Positions 36,005 to 45,480 of a DNA stretch of 64,000 nt are shown here, piece by piece (the first letter of the stretch is position 1; each line of letters begins with the position of its first letter). The position numbers were made by a program, and so were the translations under genes. The notes below the pieces were generated by a model. It was given only the letters and a program-made list of their open reading frames with translations. It was not told the DNA's origin and ran no database searches. The DNA is from Lederbergia citri (GTDB lineage Bacteria > Bacillota > Bacilli > Bacillales > Bacillaceae_C): positions 39,325 through 103,324 of the forward strand of contig NZ_JAGYPG010000001.1 of NCBI RefSeq assembly GCF_018343625.1, given 5' to 3'.

Positions 36005-38974
36005 TTGAAAATAAAAAGTCTTCACACCTATGGGTATGGAAAATTTATTGATTTTTACATCGATGATTTTTCTGATATGCAAATTATATATGGTGAAAAT
36101 GAAGCAGGTAAATCAACAATTATGTCCTTTATTCATAGCGTTCTTTTTGGCTTCCCTTCCAGGCAGCAAACTATTTTACGATATGAACCGAAAAACCACT
36201 CTACATATGGCGGTAGAATTACTATAGAAACAGAGGAGCATGGAGATGTCATCGTTGAACGCGTAAAAGGAAAATCAGCTGGAAATGTCACTGTTTTTTT
36301 GAAAAATGGAATGACGGGAGGAGAGGAGCTTCTTTCCAAATTGCTCGGTGGAATGAATCGCTCTTTATATGAAAGTGTATTTTCATTTAATCTTCAAGGC
36401 ATTCAAGAAGTTCAAAAATTAAAAGGTGATGAAATCAACCGTTATTTAGTTGCCTCAGGAACAATGGGGTCAGATATCTTGTTACATTTAGAGCAATCGT
36501 TTCAGAAAGAGCTTGATCAACTTTTTAAACCGAACGGCAGAAAACCAAAACTAAATGAGATGATTTCATTACTACGCGAAAGTGAAAAAGATTTACAAAA
36601 GGCAAAGCAAAAAAATGCAGAATATGGGACGCTACTAATAAAAAAAGAATCTATAGATGAACAGTTGATAGTACTTCAAACGGAATTAAATGAGATAAAT
36701 GATGAACTTCAAAATGCAAATGAATTAATTGAAAAGTGGGAAAAAGTGAATGAATATAATCGTAGCAAACGACGGATGGAAGAAATTGGTGTTATAAACT
36801 TTCCAACTGATGGATTGAAGCGATATGAACATATTGATGAAAAAATCATTGAGATTACCAGTAGATTAAAATCTGTTCAAGAAAAAATTGAAAATAATGA
36901 AAAACGCATCAATGAAAATACACCTTTAGCAACATTCCAATCGATGGTAGTAAGAGCAGAAAAGGCGCTTATGGAGTGGCCGATTTATGAACGGCTTCAG
37001 TCGGATATCATTAGCTTAAAAAGGGAAATATCGAGCTATGAAGACCAAGTCGAAAAAATATGCCGAGATTTAAATTACTCTAACGAATCTTTATCTAACG
37101 TTTTAAGCGTAAATCTTGGACTTGATATGAAAGTAAAAATAAAAGAAAGTCTAAATGAAAAGGTAACATTAAGCACAAAGCTTGATGCTGTTCAACTTCA
37201 AATAAATCATACACAAACTGAAATTGAGGAGCTAGAAGTTTCAAGTGAAAAAATAGAAATGGACTTATTGCCGGAACGTGACCTCAAACAAATGGAAAAA
37301 GAAAAGGAAAATTGGAAAAATCCAGATCAAATCATTAAAGAAAAGGCTGAGCTTGAAAATTCTTTAAAAATAAACAATAGTGATGCTAAAAATGCCAAAA
37401 GGGGATTGCTTTTTAATTTTATCTATTCGCTAATTGCAATTGGTTTCATTGTTTGGGCTGCTCTATCATCGGAATGGATGATTACAGTTTTTGCTGGGAT
37501 TGTCCTAATATATGTTTGTACAAACATAAATATTTTATTAAAGAGAGTAAAATCCACAAAGTATGAAAATAAGAAACTACTAGATCGGATTCGATCTATT
37601 TCAGAAATGACGAATGAAAGAAGTAAAAAATATAACCCAATACAACTTTATGATGAGCAAATAAAATTACGGAATGAGTTAATAAATGTTGACCATCAAT
37701 TGGATCAAAGGTTAAAACAGATGGAGCAACTAGATGGCCATAAAAATGAAATATATGGCCTTATTCAAAAAAATCAAATGCAGACCAATTTCATAAAAGA
37801 GGAACTGGGATTACCCCTTGAATTTAACGGCACACGTCTTGATGAAGCATTTGACCAAATACTGGAACTTGCGAAATTAATCAAACAGGCTCAAAAAATG
37901 AAGGAGGAGTTACGCCTTAATATTCAGAAACAGGAGTTATGGATTGATGAACTTCGCGAGATATCTAATTTCGCTGGATTTGAATTTACTGAAACAAATG
38001 AAGTGATTTTTCGCTTAAAACAATTGCTGCAAATGGAACAAGAAAAAAAGATTATACAAAAAGATCTTATTGCCAAACGGGACGAGCTTTTTGAAGAATG
38101 TGGAAAACTCGAACTCGAACTACAAGAATATAAGTCCATTAAAGAGCAGTTGTTTAAGATTACACAGACAACTAATGAAGAAGAATTCCGGCAACTGGCG
38201 AGTCAAAATAATGATTTCCAAAACCTGAAAGAACGTCTCGGAACTTTACAACTGCAATTAGGGGATAGGTTATTGGAACAGGCAAATACCTATCAATCTG
38301 ATTTAGAACTAAAAAGCAGAAGAAAAGAATTAATCAACGTAAAAGACGAAAAAACTAAATTGTTAGGTAATCTAAGAAATGAATTAGCGTCTCTTCGTCA
38401 TGAAATCCAAGTTTTAGAGGAAGGCGGGACGTACTCGGAGAAGCTTCACCAGTTTTATTTGCTGAAGTCCTCCTTTAATGATGAAGCTAAAATATGGGCT
38501 AAATATACAATGGCAAAAACCATTCTTGAAAAAACAATGGACAAGTATATAGGGGAGAGGTTTCCAAAAGTCATTTCAAAAGCTGAAGAATATATGGCTT
38601 TTTTAACTAATAATGAATATAATCGTATTAACTTTTTGGAAGATGAGAGTATCGTAATAGATCGTGCTGATGCACAACGTTTTACACCTGCCGAGCTTAG
38701 TCAAGGAACAAGCGAGCAACTGTATACGTCACTTAGATTGGCGCTTGTCCAAGTTCTCTATGATGATTTTCCATTTCCAATAATAATTGATGATAGTTTT
38801 GTAAATTTTGATAAACGTCGGACAGAGAGAGTGCTAGAACTCATTGAAACAATTAGCAAAAGTACTCAAATATTATTATTTTCGTGCCATGAGCATATTA
38901 GAAATCATTTTTCTGAAAAACAAGTTAAAATATTGCAGCAAGAGCATGCGATCATACAAACTATTAAACTGTAA
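36005..38974 (+). CDS. yhaN: SbcC/Rad50-like coiled-coil ATPase YhaN with internal membrane hairpin
   Basis: 989 residues from a TTG after GGGAGGAG. Walker A is GENEAGKST (30-38) and the C-terminal ATPase half has TPAELSQGTSEQLYTSLRLAL and PIIIDDSFVNFDKRR. Between lie two long coiled-coil arms. At the apex, where Rad50 and SbcC carry a CxxC zinc hook, this protein instead has two hydrophobic segments (about 468-487 and 490-511), so the apex should be in the membrane. It works with YhaO, whose gene overlaps its regulatory context. The role is probably DNA end handling; membrane tethering is my inference from sequence. Confidence 0.9.
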   Translation: MKIKSLHTYGYGKFIDFYIDDFSDMQIIYGENEAGKSTIMSFIHSVLFGFPSRQQTILRYEPKNHSTYGGRITIETEEHGDVIVERVKGKSAGNVTVFLKNGMTGGEELLSKLLGGMNRSLYESVFSFNLQGIQEVQKLKGDEINRYLVASGTMGSDILLHLEQSFQKELDQLFKPNGRKPKLNEMISLLRESEKDLQKAKQKNAEYGTLLIKKESIDEQLIVLQTELNEINDELQNANELIEKWEKVNEYNRSKRRMEEIGVINFPTDGLKRYEHIDEKIIEITSRLKSVQEKIENNEKRINENTPLATFQSMVVRAEKALMEWPIYERLQSDIISLKREISSYEDQVEKICRDLNYSNESLSNVLSVNLGLDMKVKIKESLNEKVTLSTKLDAVQLQINHTQTEIEELEVSSEKIEMDLLPERDLKQMEKEKENWKNPDQIIKEKAELENSLKINNSDAKNAKRGLLFNFIYSLIAIGFIVWAALSSEWMITVFAGIVLIYVCTNINILLKRVKSTKYENKKLLDRIRSISEMTNERSKKYNPIQLYDEQIKLRNELINVDHQLDQRLKQMEQLDGHKNEIYGLIQKNQMQTNFIKEELGLPLEFNGTRLDEAFDQILELAKLIKQAQKMKEELRLNIQKQELWIDELREISNFAGFEFTETNEVIFRLKQLLQMEQEKKIIQKDLIAKRDELFEECGKLELELQEYKSIKEQLFKITQTTNEEEFRQLASQNNDFQNLKERLGTLQLQLGDRLLEQANTYQSDLELKSRRKELINVKDEKTKLLGNLRNELASLRHEIQVLEEGGTYSEKLHQFYLLKSSFNDEAKIWAKYTMAKTILEKTMDKYIGERFPKVISKAEEYMAFLTNNEYNRINFLEDESIVIDRADAQRFTPAELSQGTSEQLYTSLRLALVQVLYDDFPFPIIIDDSFVNFDKRRTERVLELIETISKSTQILLFSCHEHIRNHFSEKQVKILQQEHAIIQTIKL

Positions 38975-39183
38975 AGAATATAAGACCTGAATAACCTGAT
39001 ATGTTATAATTTTTTTAGCAATAACTTAGTTCAGAAGTAATTTCGCTAGATTCATGGCAGTATGAAGATAGTAAATCTTAAAAAACAAACTGGATTAAGT
39101 TATATCCTCAGGCGACGTTATAACGAGTAATATGAGCACAATGGTGCTGAGGCATAATTGATTGAAGAATCGGGGTGTTTTTT

Positions 39184-40128
39184 ATGGGAAAAGAACTATT
39201 GCAGCATGATGTAGGGGAACAAGTAGATTTATTTTTACTCATTAAAAGTGCGACGAAAGGAATTGCAAGCAACGGAAAGCCTTTCCTAACCGTTATCCTT
39301 CAAGACCGTTCTGGAGATATTGAAGCAAAACTATGGGATACGTCTGATGATGAAGTTAAAATGTATCAACCGGAAACAATTGTTAGGGTTGCGGGTGAAG
39401 TACATAATTATCGGGGAAGACTGCAGTTGAAAATAAAGCAAATAAGGCCAGCTAACCAACATGATGGTGTCAGGCTATCTGATTTATTAGAAAAAGCACC
39501 TATCAGCAAAGATGAAATATCGAGTAAAGTAACTCAATATATTTTCGAAATGAAAAATCCTAATCTCCAGAGGATTACAAGGCATTTAATAAAAAAACAT
39601 ATGGATGGATTTTTGGAATATCCTGCAGCAACAAAAAATCATCACGAATTTGTATCCGGTTTAGGGTATCACGTAGTATCCATGCTCGATCTCGCCAAAG
39701 CAATATCAGAACTGTATCCATCATTGGATCGAGATTTATTGTACTCAGGGATTATTTTGCATGATCTTGGAAAAGTAATTGAATTGTCGGGACCTGTTTC
39801 AGCTTCGTATACAGTCGAAGGAAATTTACTTGGTCATATTACAATCATCGTCAATGAAATCGGCAAGGCCGCAGAAGAACTCGGGATACAAGGTGAAGAA
39901 GTTGTTGTTCTACAACATATTGTTCTAAGTCATCATGGAAAGCTTGAATGGGGCAGTCCTAAGCAGCCGATGATTAAAGAAGCTGAAATGTTACATTTAA
40001 TTGATAACCTTGATGCAAAAATGAATATGCTTGATCGTGCACTAATCCGTGTAAAACCAGGAGAGTTCTCAGAAAAAATATTTCCATTGGATAACCGTTC
40101 GTTTTACAAACCAACTTTTCATTCATAA
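39184..40128 (+). CDS. yhaM: 3'-5' exoribonuclease YhaM
   Basis: 314 residues, the family length. The N-terminal OB fold ([21 protein letters not shown]) precedes an HD-type metal domain with [27 protein letters not shown] and [15 protein letters not shown]. The enzyme degrades RNA and single-stranded DNA from the 3' end with manganese or cobalt. It begins 209 bases after yhaN, which may leave room for its own promoter; GGGGTG precedes the ATG. A terminator follows. Confidence 0.93.
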   Translation: MGKELLQHDVGEQVDLFLLIKSATKGIASNGKPFLTVILQDRSGDIEAKLWDTSDDEVKMYQPETIVRVAGEVHNYRGRLQLKIKQIRPANQHDGVRLSDLLEKAPISKDEISSKVTQYIFEMKNPNLQRITRHLIKKHMDGFLEYPAATKNHHEFVSGLGYHVVSMLDLAKAISELYPSLDRDLLYSGIILHDLGKVIELSGPVSASYTVEGNLLGHITIIVNEIGKAAEELGIQGEEVVVLQHIVLSHHGKLEWGSPKQPMIKEAEMLHLIDNLDAKMNMLDRALIRVKPGEFSEKIFPLDNRSFYKPTFHS

Positions 40129-40154
40129 TGCCTTCAATGAGGGCATTTTTTTTA
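40126..40154 (+). terminator. Terminator of yhaM
   Basis: ATGCCTTC and GAGGGCAT pair across AAT and are followed by eight T. Confidence 0.8.
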
Positions 40155-40208
40155 TTGAATGGTCATATAGTGTAGCAAGTGGACAAGCACCTGAAAGGAG
40201 CGATTATT

Positions 40209-40394
40209 TTGTCTTTGCCTATTTGGATTTATTTTGTGATCTTAGGAATCTTTACTAGCGCATTTATGGCCATTAAAACAGCTAAAGAGGATAAGGAGAT
40301 GGAAACGGAATGGATTGAAAAAGAGGGGAAAGTATACATGGACAGAATGGAAAAGGAAAAAGAACGGAGAGGAAAAGTCAACGTTTCAGAATAA
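40209..40394 (+). CDS. yhaL: Sporulation protein YhaL
   Basis: 61 residues from a TTG with AAAGGAG eight bases upstream; an in-frame GTG ten codons earlier lacks a site. One N-terminal membrane helix (LPIWIYFVILGIFTSAFMAI) is followed by a highly charged tail rich in Glu and Lys. Sequence and position (yhaM-yhaL-prsA) identify YhaL, a small sporulation-associated membrane protein of unknown mechanism. Confidence 0.8.
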   Translation: MSLPIWIYFVILGIFTSAFMAIKTAKEDKEMETEWIEKEGKVYMDRMEKEKERRGKVNVSE

Positions 40395-40439
40395 TGGGCT
40401 AAAACATTTTTTCGGAAGTGGTTTTGATTCACGTACAAC

Positions 40440-41190
40440 AGGACGGAAATGAAACCAAGAGAGTTTCAGTTTCGGTTCATGGTCAATCGGAACTGAAATG
40501 GGACAGCACCGAGTTTTGAGTCTCTATACATCACCAATCATGAATGAAATTGGAAGGAATCGAGTTTTGCGTCTCGATTCATCGCCAATCGGGACTGAAA
40601 TAGGACAGCACCGAGTTTTGCGTCTCGATTCATCACCAATCAGGACTGAAATGTGACAGATCTGAGTTTTGAGTCTCGATCCATCGCCAATCAGGACTGA
40701 AATGGGACAGCACCGAGTTTTGAGTCTCTATACATCACCAATCAGGACTGAAATTGGAAGGAATCGAGTTTTGAGTCTCGATTCATCGCCAATCGGGACT
40801 GAAATGTGATAAAACCGAGTTTTGAGTCTCGATACATCACCAATCGGGACTGAAATCGGACCGAACCAAGTTTTGAGTCTTAATTCATCGCCAATCGGGA
40901 CTGGAATTAGAAAAAAACGATTTTTGCGTCTCGATACATCACCAATCGGGACTGAAATGGGACAGCACCGAGTTTTGCGTCTCGATTCATCGCCAATAGG
41001 TACTGAACTGAAATGAGATAAAACCGATTTTTGCGTCTCGATTCATCAACAATCAGGACTGAAATGTGATAAAACCGATTTTTGCGTCTCGATTCGCCAC
41101 CAGTCGGACTGAAATGGACAGAACCAAGTTTTCAGTCTCGACCCATCGCTGATCGAGACTGAAATGTATCCAAGCTGAGATTTAAGTTTT
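40440..41190. repeat. 51-bp tandem array B (about 14 units)
   Basis: The anchor CAATCGGGACTGAAAT recurs at 51-bp steps (40489, 40540, 40591, 40642, 40693, 40744, 40795, 40846, 40897, 40948, 40999), then at 56, 51 and 49 bp. GTCTCGAT pairs with ATCGGGAC across nine bases in every unit. It is the largest array and of the same family as array A, and again lies between convergent genes. A 64-codon frame (40822-41016) is a repeat by-product with no ribosome binding site. Confidence 0.92.
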
Positions 41191-41241
41191 TAATTCACCT
41201 TCGTCCATTCCAAAAAGCTGCCTATGTATTTTCCGCAAGAA

Positions 41242-41272
41242 AAAAAAGCTGCAAATCGCAGCTTTTTTTACT
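41242..41272 (-). terminator. Terminator of prsA
   Basis: AAAGCTGC and GCAGCTTT pair around AAATC with a long T run on either strand. Confidence 0.88.
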
Positions 41273-42185
41273 TTTTCTCTGTATCTGTTGCATTGTCTTC
41301 TGGTTGTTCTTCAGCTTTTGGCTCTTCGTAGTTAAGAATAGGATCAAAAGTTTCTTTTAAATCTTTATCCTCAACTTTAAGATCTGCTTTTTTAAGTTCA
41401 TCTTTCATCGACTTTTGAACTAGATCAGAATCAATCTTGGACAATTTAAGATCGTTCTCATATTTATCTTTAACTTTGTCGAAAGGTTCTTTTTCTTTAA
41501 TATCTGTCACTTGGATAATATGCCAGCCGAATTGTGTTTGCAATGGCGCGCTGATTTCATCCTTTTTCAATTTAAACGCTTCGTCTTTAAAGTCTTGGTC
41601 CATACTTGGATCCTCATAGGCAATAAAGCCAAGATCTCCACCTTTTTCAGCTGTTCCATCTGTTGAGTATTCTTTTGCAAGTGCAGCAAAATCTTCGCCT
41701 TTATCTAATTTCGCTTTTATATCTTTAATTGTTTTTTCGTCTTCTACGATAATATGGCGTACTTTTCTATCAGGTTTTTCGCTATCGTAAAATTCTTTAA
41801 CTTCTTTTTCTGTTACTTTAATATCTCTTGTGGCTGATTTTTCTTGAAGAATATTAAGCTTCACAACTTGACGGAATTCTTTTTCGTCTTTAAAGCCATT
41901 TTGAGCAAGAAGCATCGAAAATTGAGGACCAACTTGGGCCTTTATTTCTTCCATTTTTTTGTCTACTTCTTTATCAGTTACTTTATATTCCTTTGAAAGG
42001 ACCTTGTCCAAAACAAGTTGTTGTAAGACCTGTTCCCCAACTCTATCCTTCATTGCTTCATAAAGCTCGTCTTTTGTAATATTTCCTGCTTTTGATTTAA
42101 CAACTGCTTCTCCGCCGTTGTTACCACATGCAGCAAGGCCAATGACTCCTGCAGTTAAAGCAAGGGATAACACCCATTTTTTCAT
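41268..42185 (-). CDS. prsA: Foldase lipoprotein PrsA (parvulin-type prolyl isomerase)
   Basis: 305 residues. The lipoprotein signal ends LAACG (Cys20). The central parvulin domain starts RKVRHIIVEDEKTIKDI and contains LAKEYSTDGTAEKGGDLG and QTQFGWHIIQVTD, flanked by the SurA-like N- and C-terminal segments. PrsA helps exported proteins fold on the outside of the membrane and is often essential. A highly charged C-terminus ends KAEEQPEDNATDTEKK. ScoC, encoded nearby, controls extracellular protease genes, so the two affect the same secretion programme. Confidence 0.95.
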   Translation of the reverse strand: MKKWVLSLALTAGVIGLAACGNNGGEAVVKSKAGNITKDELYEAMKDRVGEQVLQQLVLDKVLSKEYKVTDKEVDKKMEEIKAQVGPQFSMLLAQNGFKDEKEFRQVVKLNILQEKSATRDIKVTEKEVKEFYDSEKPDRKVRHIIVEDEKTIKDIKAKLDKGEDFAALAKEYSTDGTAEKGGDLGFIAYEDPSMDQDFKDEAFKLKKDEISAPLQTQFGWHIIQVTDIKEKEPFDKVKDKYENDLKLSKIDSDLVQKSMKDELKKADLKVEDKDLKETFDPILNYEEPKAEEQPEDNATDTEKK

Positions 42186-42437
42186 TTCAAGACACTCCCT
42201 ATATTTATGTCAATTATTGTTGAAAGCCACAAAACTTACTATATCATAAAACAACAGATAAAAAAAACTCTTTTAAGGAGAATTCATAAAAAAGAAAAAC
42301 GTCTGAAGGAAAAGCATTACCGTTTAGATTATGAAATAGGAAGCAGTGCAAATCCCAATTGACGTTAAATAAAGACAGGAAGTTTGTTCACATAAAAGAT
42401 TAAACGCGATGGAGTTTAAAAATGGGCTTTTGATTCA
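42186..42437. other. Gene-free stretch upstream of prsA
   Basis: This should contain the prsA promoter (leftward). I see no small open frame with a ribosome binding site and no repeat. Confidence 0.4.
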
Positions 42438-42466
42438 ACCAAGATAAATGTGGAGGGCATATGATA
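42438..42466 (+). promoter_or_regulatory. Sigma-K-type promoter of YjcZ-type gene 3
   Basis: ACC at 42438, 17 nt and CATATGATA at 42458 fit the sigma-K -10 exactly (CATANNNTA), with the -35 spacing one base long. Confidence 0.5.
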
Positions 42467-42495
42467 TAGCGAAAGAGAAAAAGGAGGTAATTAAT

Positions 42496-42579
42496 ATGGG
42501 CTTTGGTGCTTACTCTGGTTTTGCATTTGTAATAGTACTTTTCATATTGTTAGTCATAGTAGGAGTAGCTTATATATAA
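42496..42579 (+). CDS. YjcZ/SscA-family sporulation micro-protein 3
   Basis: 27 residues, the shortest copy: MGFGAYSG then FAFVIVLFILLVIVGVAYI. AAAGGAGG precedes the ATG. It lies 92 bases before a second copy on the same strand, each with its own sigma-K-type promoter, so the pair is probably a tandem duplication that has diverged. Confidence 0.82.
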   Translation: MGFGAYSGFAFVIVLFILLVIVGVAYI

Positions 42580-42613
42580 ATTAAAAATCTGTTATATATG
42601 GGCTAATATCCTG

Positions 42614-42641
42614 ACACCTTATAAAAAAATTGAATAGGATA
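42614..42641 (+). promoter_or_regulatory. Sigma-K-type promoter of YjcZ-type gene 4
   Basis: ACA at 42614, exactly 16 nt and AATAGGATA at 42633, one mismatch from CATANNNTA. Confidence 0.5.
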
Positions 42642-42671
42642 AACAGAAGTGACCTAGAGGAGGTGTAAAGA

Positions 42672-42764
42672 GTGGGCGGAGGAGTAGGTTACGGTGGTGG
42701 CTTTGCTTTAATCGTGGTGTTGTTCATCTTGTTAATTATTGTAGGTGCTGCATGGTTTATCTAA
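42672..42764 (+). CDS. YjcZ/SscA-family sporulation micro-protein 4
   Basis: 30 residues from a GTG start after AGGAGGTG: head MGGGVGYGGG, core [20 protein letters not shown]. The core is identical at most positions to copy 2 at 20888. A hairpin terminator follows. Confidence 0.82.
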   Translation: MGGGVGYGGGFALIVVLFILLIIVGAAWFI

Positions 42765-42799
42765 AATGGATGCATACGGCTTAAATGGCCATAAAACAT

Positions 42800-42834
42800 A
42801 AAAAGGCGGATTCCAAAATGGATCTGCCTTTTTA
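42800..42834. terminator. Terminator between YjcZ-type gene 4 and the 59-residue gene (convergent)
   Basis: AAAAGGCGGATTCC and GGATCTGCCTTTTT pair. Confidence 0.82.
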
Positions 42835-43011
42835 TGTGTACAAAATTTCAATATATGAAGAAAATAATAAAATGGTAATTAAAATATTGATTGTACGAAA
42901 AACCTTAGGTTGTCGTTCTTCAGGGATTTCACGTTGAATACAAAGTGAATTGGTTAGATTGTTAAATATATATAATATGAAAATAGCAAATACAATAAAA
43001 ATGGAGATCAA
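42832..43011 (-). CDS. Small membrane protein, 59 residues
   Basis: A TTG start follows GGAAGG by seven bases. The product begins MISIFIVFAIFILYIFNNL, has a hydrophilic middle CIQREIPEERQPKV and a second hydrophobic segment FRTINILITILLFSSYI, so a two-helix membrane protein is expected. Its stop codon lies within the shared terminator. I do not know the family. Confidence 0.6.
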   Translation of the reverse strand: MISIFIVFAIFILYIFNNLTNSLCIQREIPEERQPKVFRTINILITILLFSSYIEILYT

Positions 43012-43098
43012 TTGTCATCCTTCCTTTCGTCTCCTACTAGTAAAAGGATAGCAAATTCGTTTGAAAAAAGATAGATTAATATTTATGAATAACCCTCA

Positions 43099-43632
43099 TT
43101 ATTCTTTAATCAATATTTCATAACCATCTTCATTTTCCTCTATCAATGCGCCTTTCGGAGAAGACAAGAGTACCTTGGCGTATATAATATCAATCGAGCA
43201 GAGGCCGACATGGTAAGCCAGTAAAATGGTTAAATAATGAACATATTCCGGGAAAAGAAACATGGCCAACACCAAAAGTATATTAATGGTAAAAGGAAAA
43301 AATAACGAAGTTGCAAACCTTCTTTTTGAAGTCATAGTTCTCATTGTTGTATGAATAATTGGTAATATATAAAAATAAAACTCTATTTCAAATTTTAAAT
43401 GTTTACGATATTTCATTAACGGAATGATATGAAATAACTTGTGCAAAGGATATAGTAAAATGAATATACATGAAAATAAAATAAAATTATTATCACTCAA
43501 TGGATTAACAGCAATGGACTGCATTAATACATACGCAAACACGAATACAAGTAACGTAATAAAGCTCGATATGATAAAAAGACGATGGAATTCGTATTTT
43601 TTATTTACATTATAGGATTTCCAACAATGCAT
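43099..43632 (-). CDS. DUF3267 membrane protein (YhaJ-like)
   Basis: 177 residues from the ATG after GGAGGTTATC. Four to five membrane segments are visible. The motif LHKLFHIIPL resembles the HExxH-like patch of the DUF3267 family, but with Lys for Glu, so a zinc-protease role is doubtful. The position between prsA and yhaI agrees with B. subtilis YhaJ. Confidence 0.65.
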   Translation of the reverse strand: MHCWKSYNVNKKYEFHRLFIISSFITLLVFVFAYVLMQSIAVNPLSDNNFILFSCIFILLYPLHKLFHIIPLMKYRKHLKFEIEFYFYILPIIHTTMRTMTSKRRFATSLFFPFTINILLVLAMFLFPEYVHYLTILLAYHVGLCSIDIIYAKVLLSSPKGALIEENEDGYEILIKE

Positions 43633-43810
43633 TACTGATAACCTCCAAATTTGACATTCAAGCAGTTTCAACTACATACTTTACGATGAATTATCCAGAA
43701 TAGCAATAGGTATTTTTTTTTTTATATATTTAACTCTATTGGAGGATTATGAGAGTAAACAGCGAATACACTGATAGATAGACCAATTTTTTTAAAATGG
43801 GGTTATGTAA

Positions 43811-44140
43811 ATGGATAAATTACTTGCGAAAATAGAACGCCTTGAATTTCATCAAAAATTATTGCTTGGAATGATCCGCTCTGAAGGGCATGAATTTGAC
43901 CGGCTAATTATAGAAAATAATCTTGATGAGAAGGAAGTAAGGGAATTTTATTCACTTTGTGAATATGTGAGCAAAGAAATGGAAGAACAAAAAGCGGAGA
44001 AATTTGTTTTTTATACACCGCTTTTTAATGAATTTATTGAAAAACTTAATCCCAAATTAGATCCTTCAGAAGTCATACATGCTTGCTTAAAACAAAAAAT
44101 TTACATTGATCTTATGAAAGTATTTCAGAAAAATTTATAA
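43811..44140 (+). CDS. yhaI: DUF1878 protein YhaI
   Basis: 109 residues, helical and charged, starting MDKLLAKIERLEFHQKLLLG with IRSEGHEFDRLIIENNL. Sequence and location next to scoC match YhaI. The function is unknown. It is transcribed towards scoC on the other strand. Confidence 0.8.
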   Translation: MDKLLAKIERLEFHQKLLLGMIRSEGHEFDRLIIENNLDEKEVREFYSLCEYVSKEMEEQKAEKFVFYTPLFNEFIEKLNPKLDPSEVIHACLKQKIYIDLMKVFQKNL

Positions 44141-44193
44141 GTATGTAATGTGGGAAATTGAATATTCTGAAAAAAGATTAAAAGAAATCTATA

Positions 44194-44763
44194 TTACACG
44201 ACAGTTTTTATATCATTTTTTTTCATCTTGCCATCTTCTTCAATAAATTGTGTTTCAATATTATTAAATGATTTCTCAAAAATTTCCATGAAATCATCCC
44301 CATATATGTTTCGGATTATCGCCATAAGTTCAATGATATCTGGAAACTTACCGTATAACTCACGAAGTGGAAGCGCACCTTGATAAACGGAGTTATTTTT
44401 CGGCTCATACACTTCCATCAATTGTAATAACAGACTTTCTCCTTGAGAAGTTAATTTTATATAAGTATTTCGTTTATCGGATTCTTTCTTAGAAAACTCG
44501 AGTAACCCACGGTCTTCCAGCTTTTTAGAAAAATTAAATGCAGTCGAAACGTGCATGACTCCAAATTTAGAAACATCAGATATGGAAGCGCCATTTAAAT
44601 GGTAAGCAATCCATAAAATATGATGTTCATTAATATTTAAATTAAATGGTTTAATCCAATTTTGCCAATCTTTTTCAATTGATTTCCATAGCGCTTTACT
44701 TAATTGAGCCATTCTTTGGCTAAAAAGCAAAGATTCAATTAGTGAGTGATGTTTTCCTTCCAT
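44194..44763 (-). CDS. scoC: MarR-family transition-state regulator ScoC (Hpr)
   Basis: 189 residues. The winged helix is visible as [21 protein letters not shown] followed by [39 protein letters not shown] (recognition helix and wing). In B. subtilis ScoC represses protease, peptide-uptake and sporulation genes and feeds back on nutrient signals. The C-terminal domain is present, so the protein is full-length though some 14 residues shorter than in B. subtilis. GGGG precedes the ATG. Confidence 0.9.
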   Translation of the reverse strand: MEGKHHSLIESLLFSQRMAQLSKALWKSIEKDWQNWIKPFNLNINEHHILWIAYHLNGASISDVSKFGVMHVSTAFNFSKKLEDRGLLEFSKKESDKRNTYIKLTSQGESLLLQLMEVYEPKNNSVYQGALPLRELYGKFPDIIELMAIIRNIYGDDFMEIFEKSFNNIETQFIEEDGKMKKNDIKTVV

Positions 44764-44925
44764 ATGATTTCCCCGTCCTATTTTTTAATGTTTTCTGCTT
44801 TTTTTATTTTGTAGAAATATCAAAAAACTCCCAATGTATTTTAGTGACTTTATAAAAAATGCCTTTTAATTATTATGCCAATAAAGTAAAAATTAATAAA
44901 GATGTAAATTAATAAAAAATTTAAA

Positions 44926-44957
44926 AGAGGGTGCCAATCATTACTGGCCACCCCCCT
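44926..44957 (-). terminator. Terminator of yhaH
   Basis: On the minus strand GGGTGGCCA and TGGCACCC pair and CTCTTTT follows. Confidence 0.65.
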
Positions 44958-44962
44958 CAATG

Positions 44963-45331
44963 TCAAACTGTTGATTTTTCCTCTTGTAATTTTTGCTCCA
45001 ATTGGGAAATCGTGTTTTGTATTTCTCGCATTTCTTCTTGCATAGCTGTAATATTTGGCTCGATTTCTCTTTGCCATTCTTCCACGGCCATTTTTACATC
45101 GCCTGCAAGCTCTTTAATAATTTCCTTTCCCTCTTTGGAAACTTTGGCCACAGAGTTTTTTATATCGATTGCATCTTCTTTTAAATCTTGTGCAATTCTA
45201 ATCCAATCGCTTTTTGATTCTTTAAGTTGATTGCGAAGTTCTTTTCCAGAACTTGGGGCAGTTAATAATGCTGTTGCAGCGCCGACAACTCCACCGATTA
45301 AAACTCCATATGCAAGTGCTTTTGTATTCAA
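44963..45331 (-). CDS. yhaH: YtxH-family protein YhaH
   Basis: 122 residues from a TTG after GAGGTGA. The N-terminal segment ALAYGVLIGGVVGAATALLTAPSSGKELR is the hallmark of the YtxH family: one membrane helix with a Gly/Ala zipper and the TAPxSG motif. The remainder is coiled-coil (LEQKLQEEKS). These proteins are often stress-induced; the molecular role is unknown. Confidence 0.85.
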   Translation of the reverse strand: MNTKALAYGVLIGGVVGAATALLTAPSSGKELRNQLKESKSDWIRIAQDLKEDAIDIKNSVAKVSKEGKEIIKELAGDVKMAVEEWQREIEPNITAMQEEMREIQNTISQLEQKLQEEKSTV

Positions 45332-45480
45332 GAAGATCACCTCAACCATTATTTGTTATTATTTTAACCTTTTCTCCAAAAAGTTAAAAACTCCTGCATT
45401 GAACTTTACCCAACCATGCACATGTAAACACCTTTTCTTGCATAGTATGAAATAAGACAGGCGACTAGAGGTGAAGTACT

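Noticed and set aside
40822..41016. 64-codon frame with repeats of SPIGTE
   Set aside because: Same cause, inside array B, without a ribosome binding site.
43099..43632. Zinc metalloprotease
   Set aside because: The HExxH-like patch reads HKLFH, so the catalytic Glu is missing.
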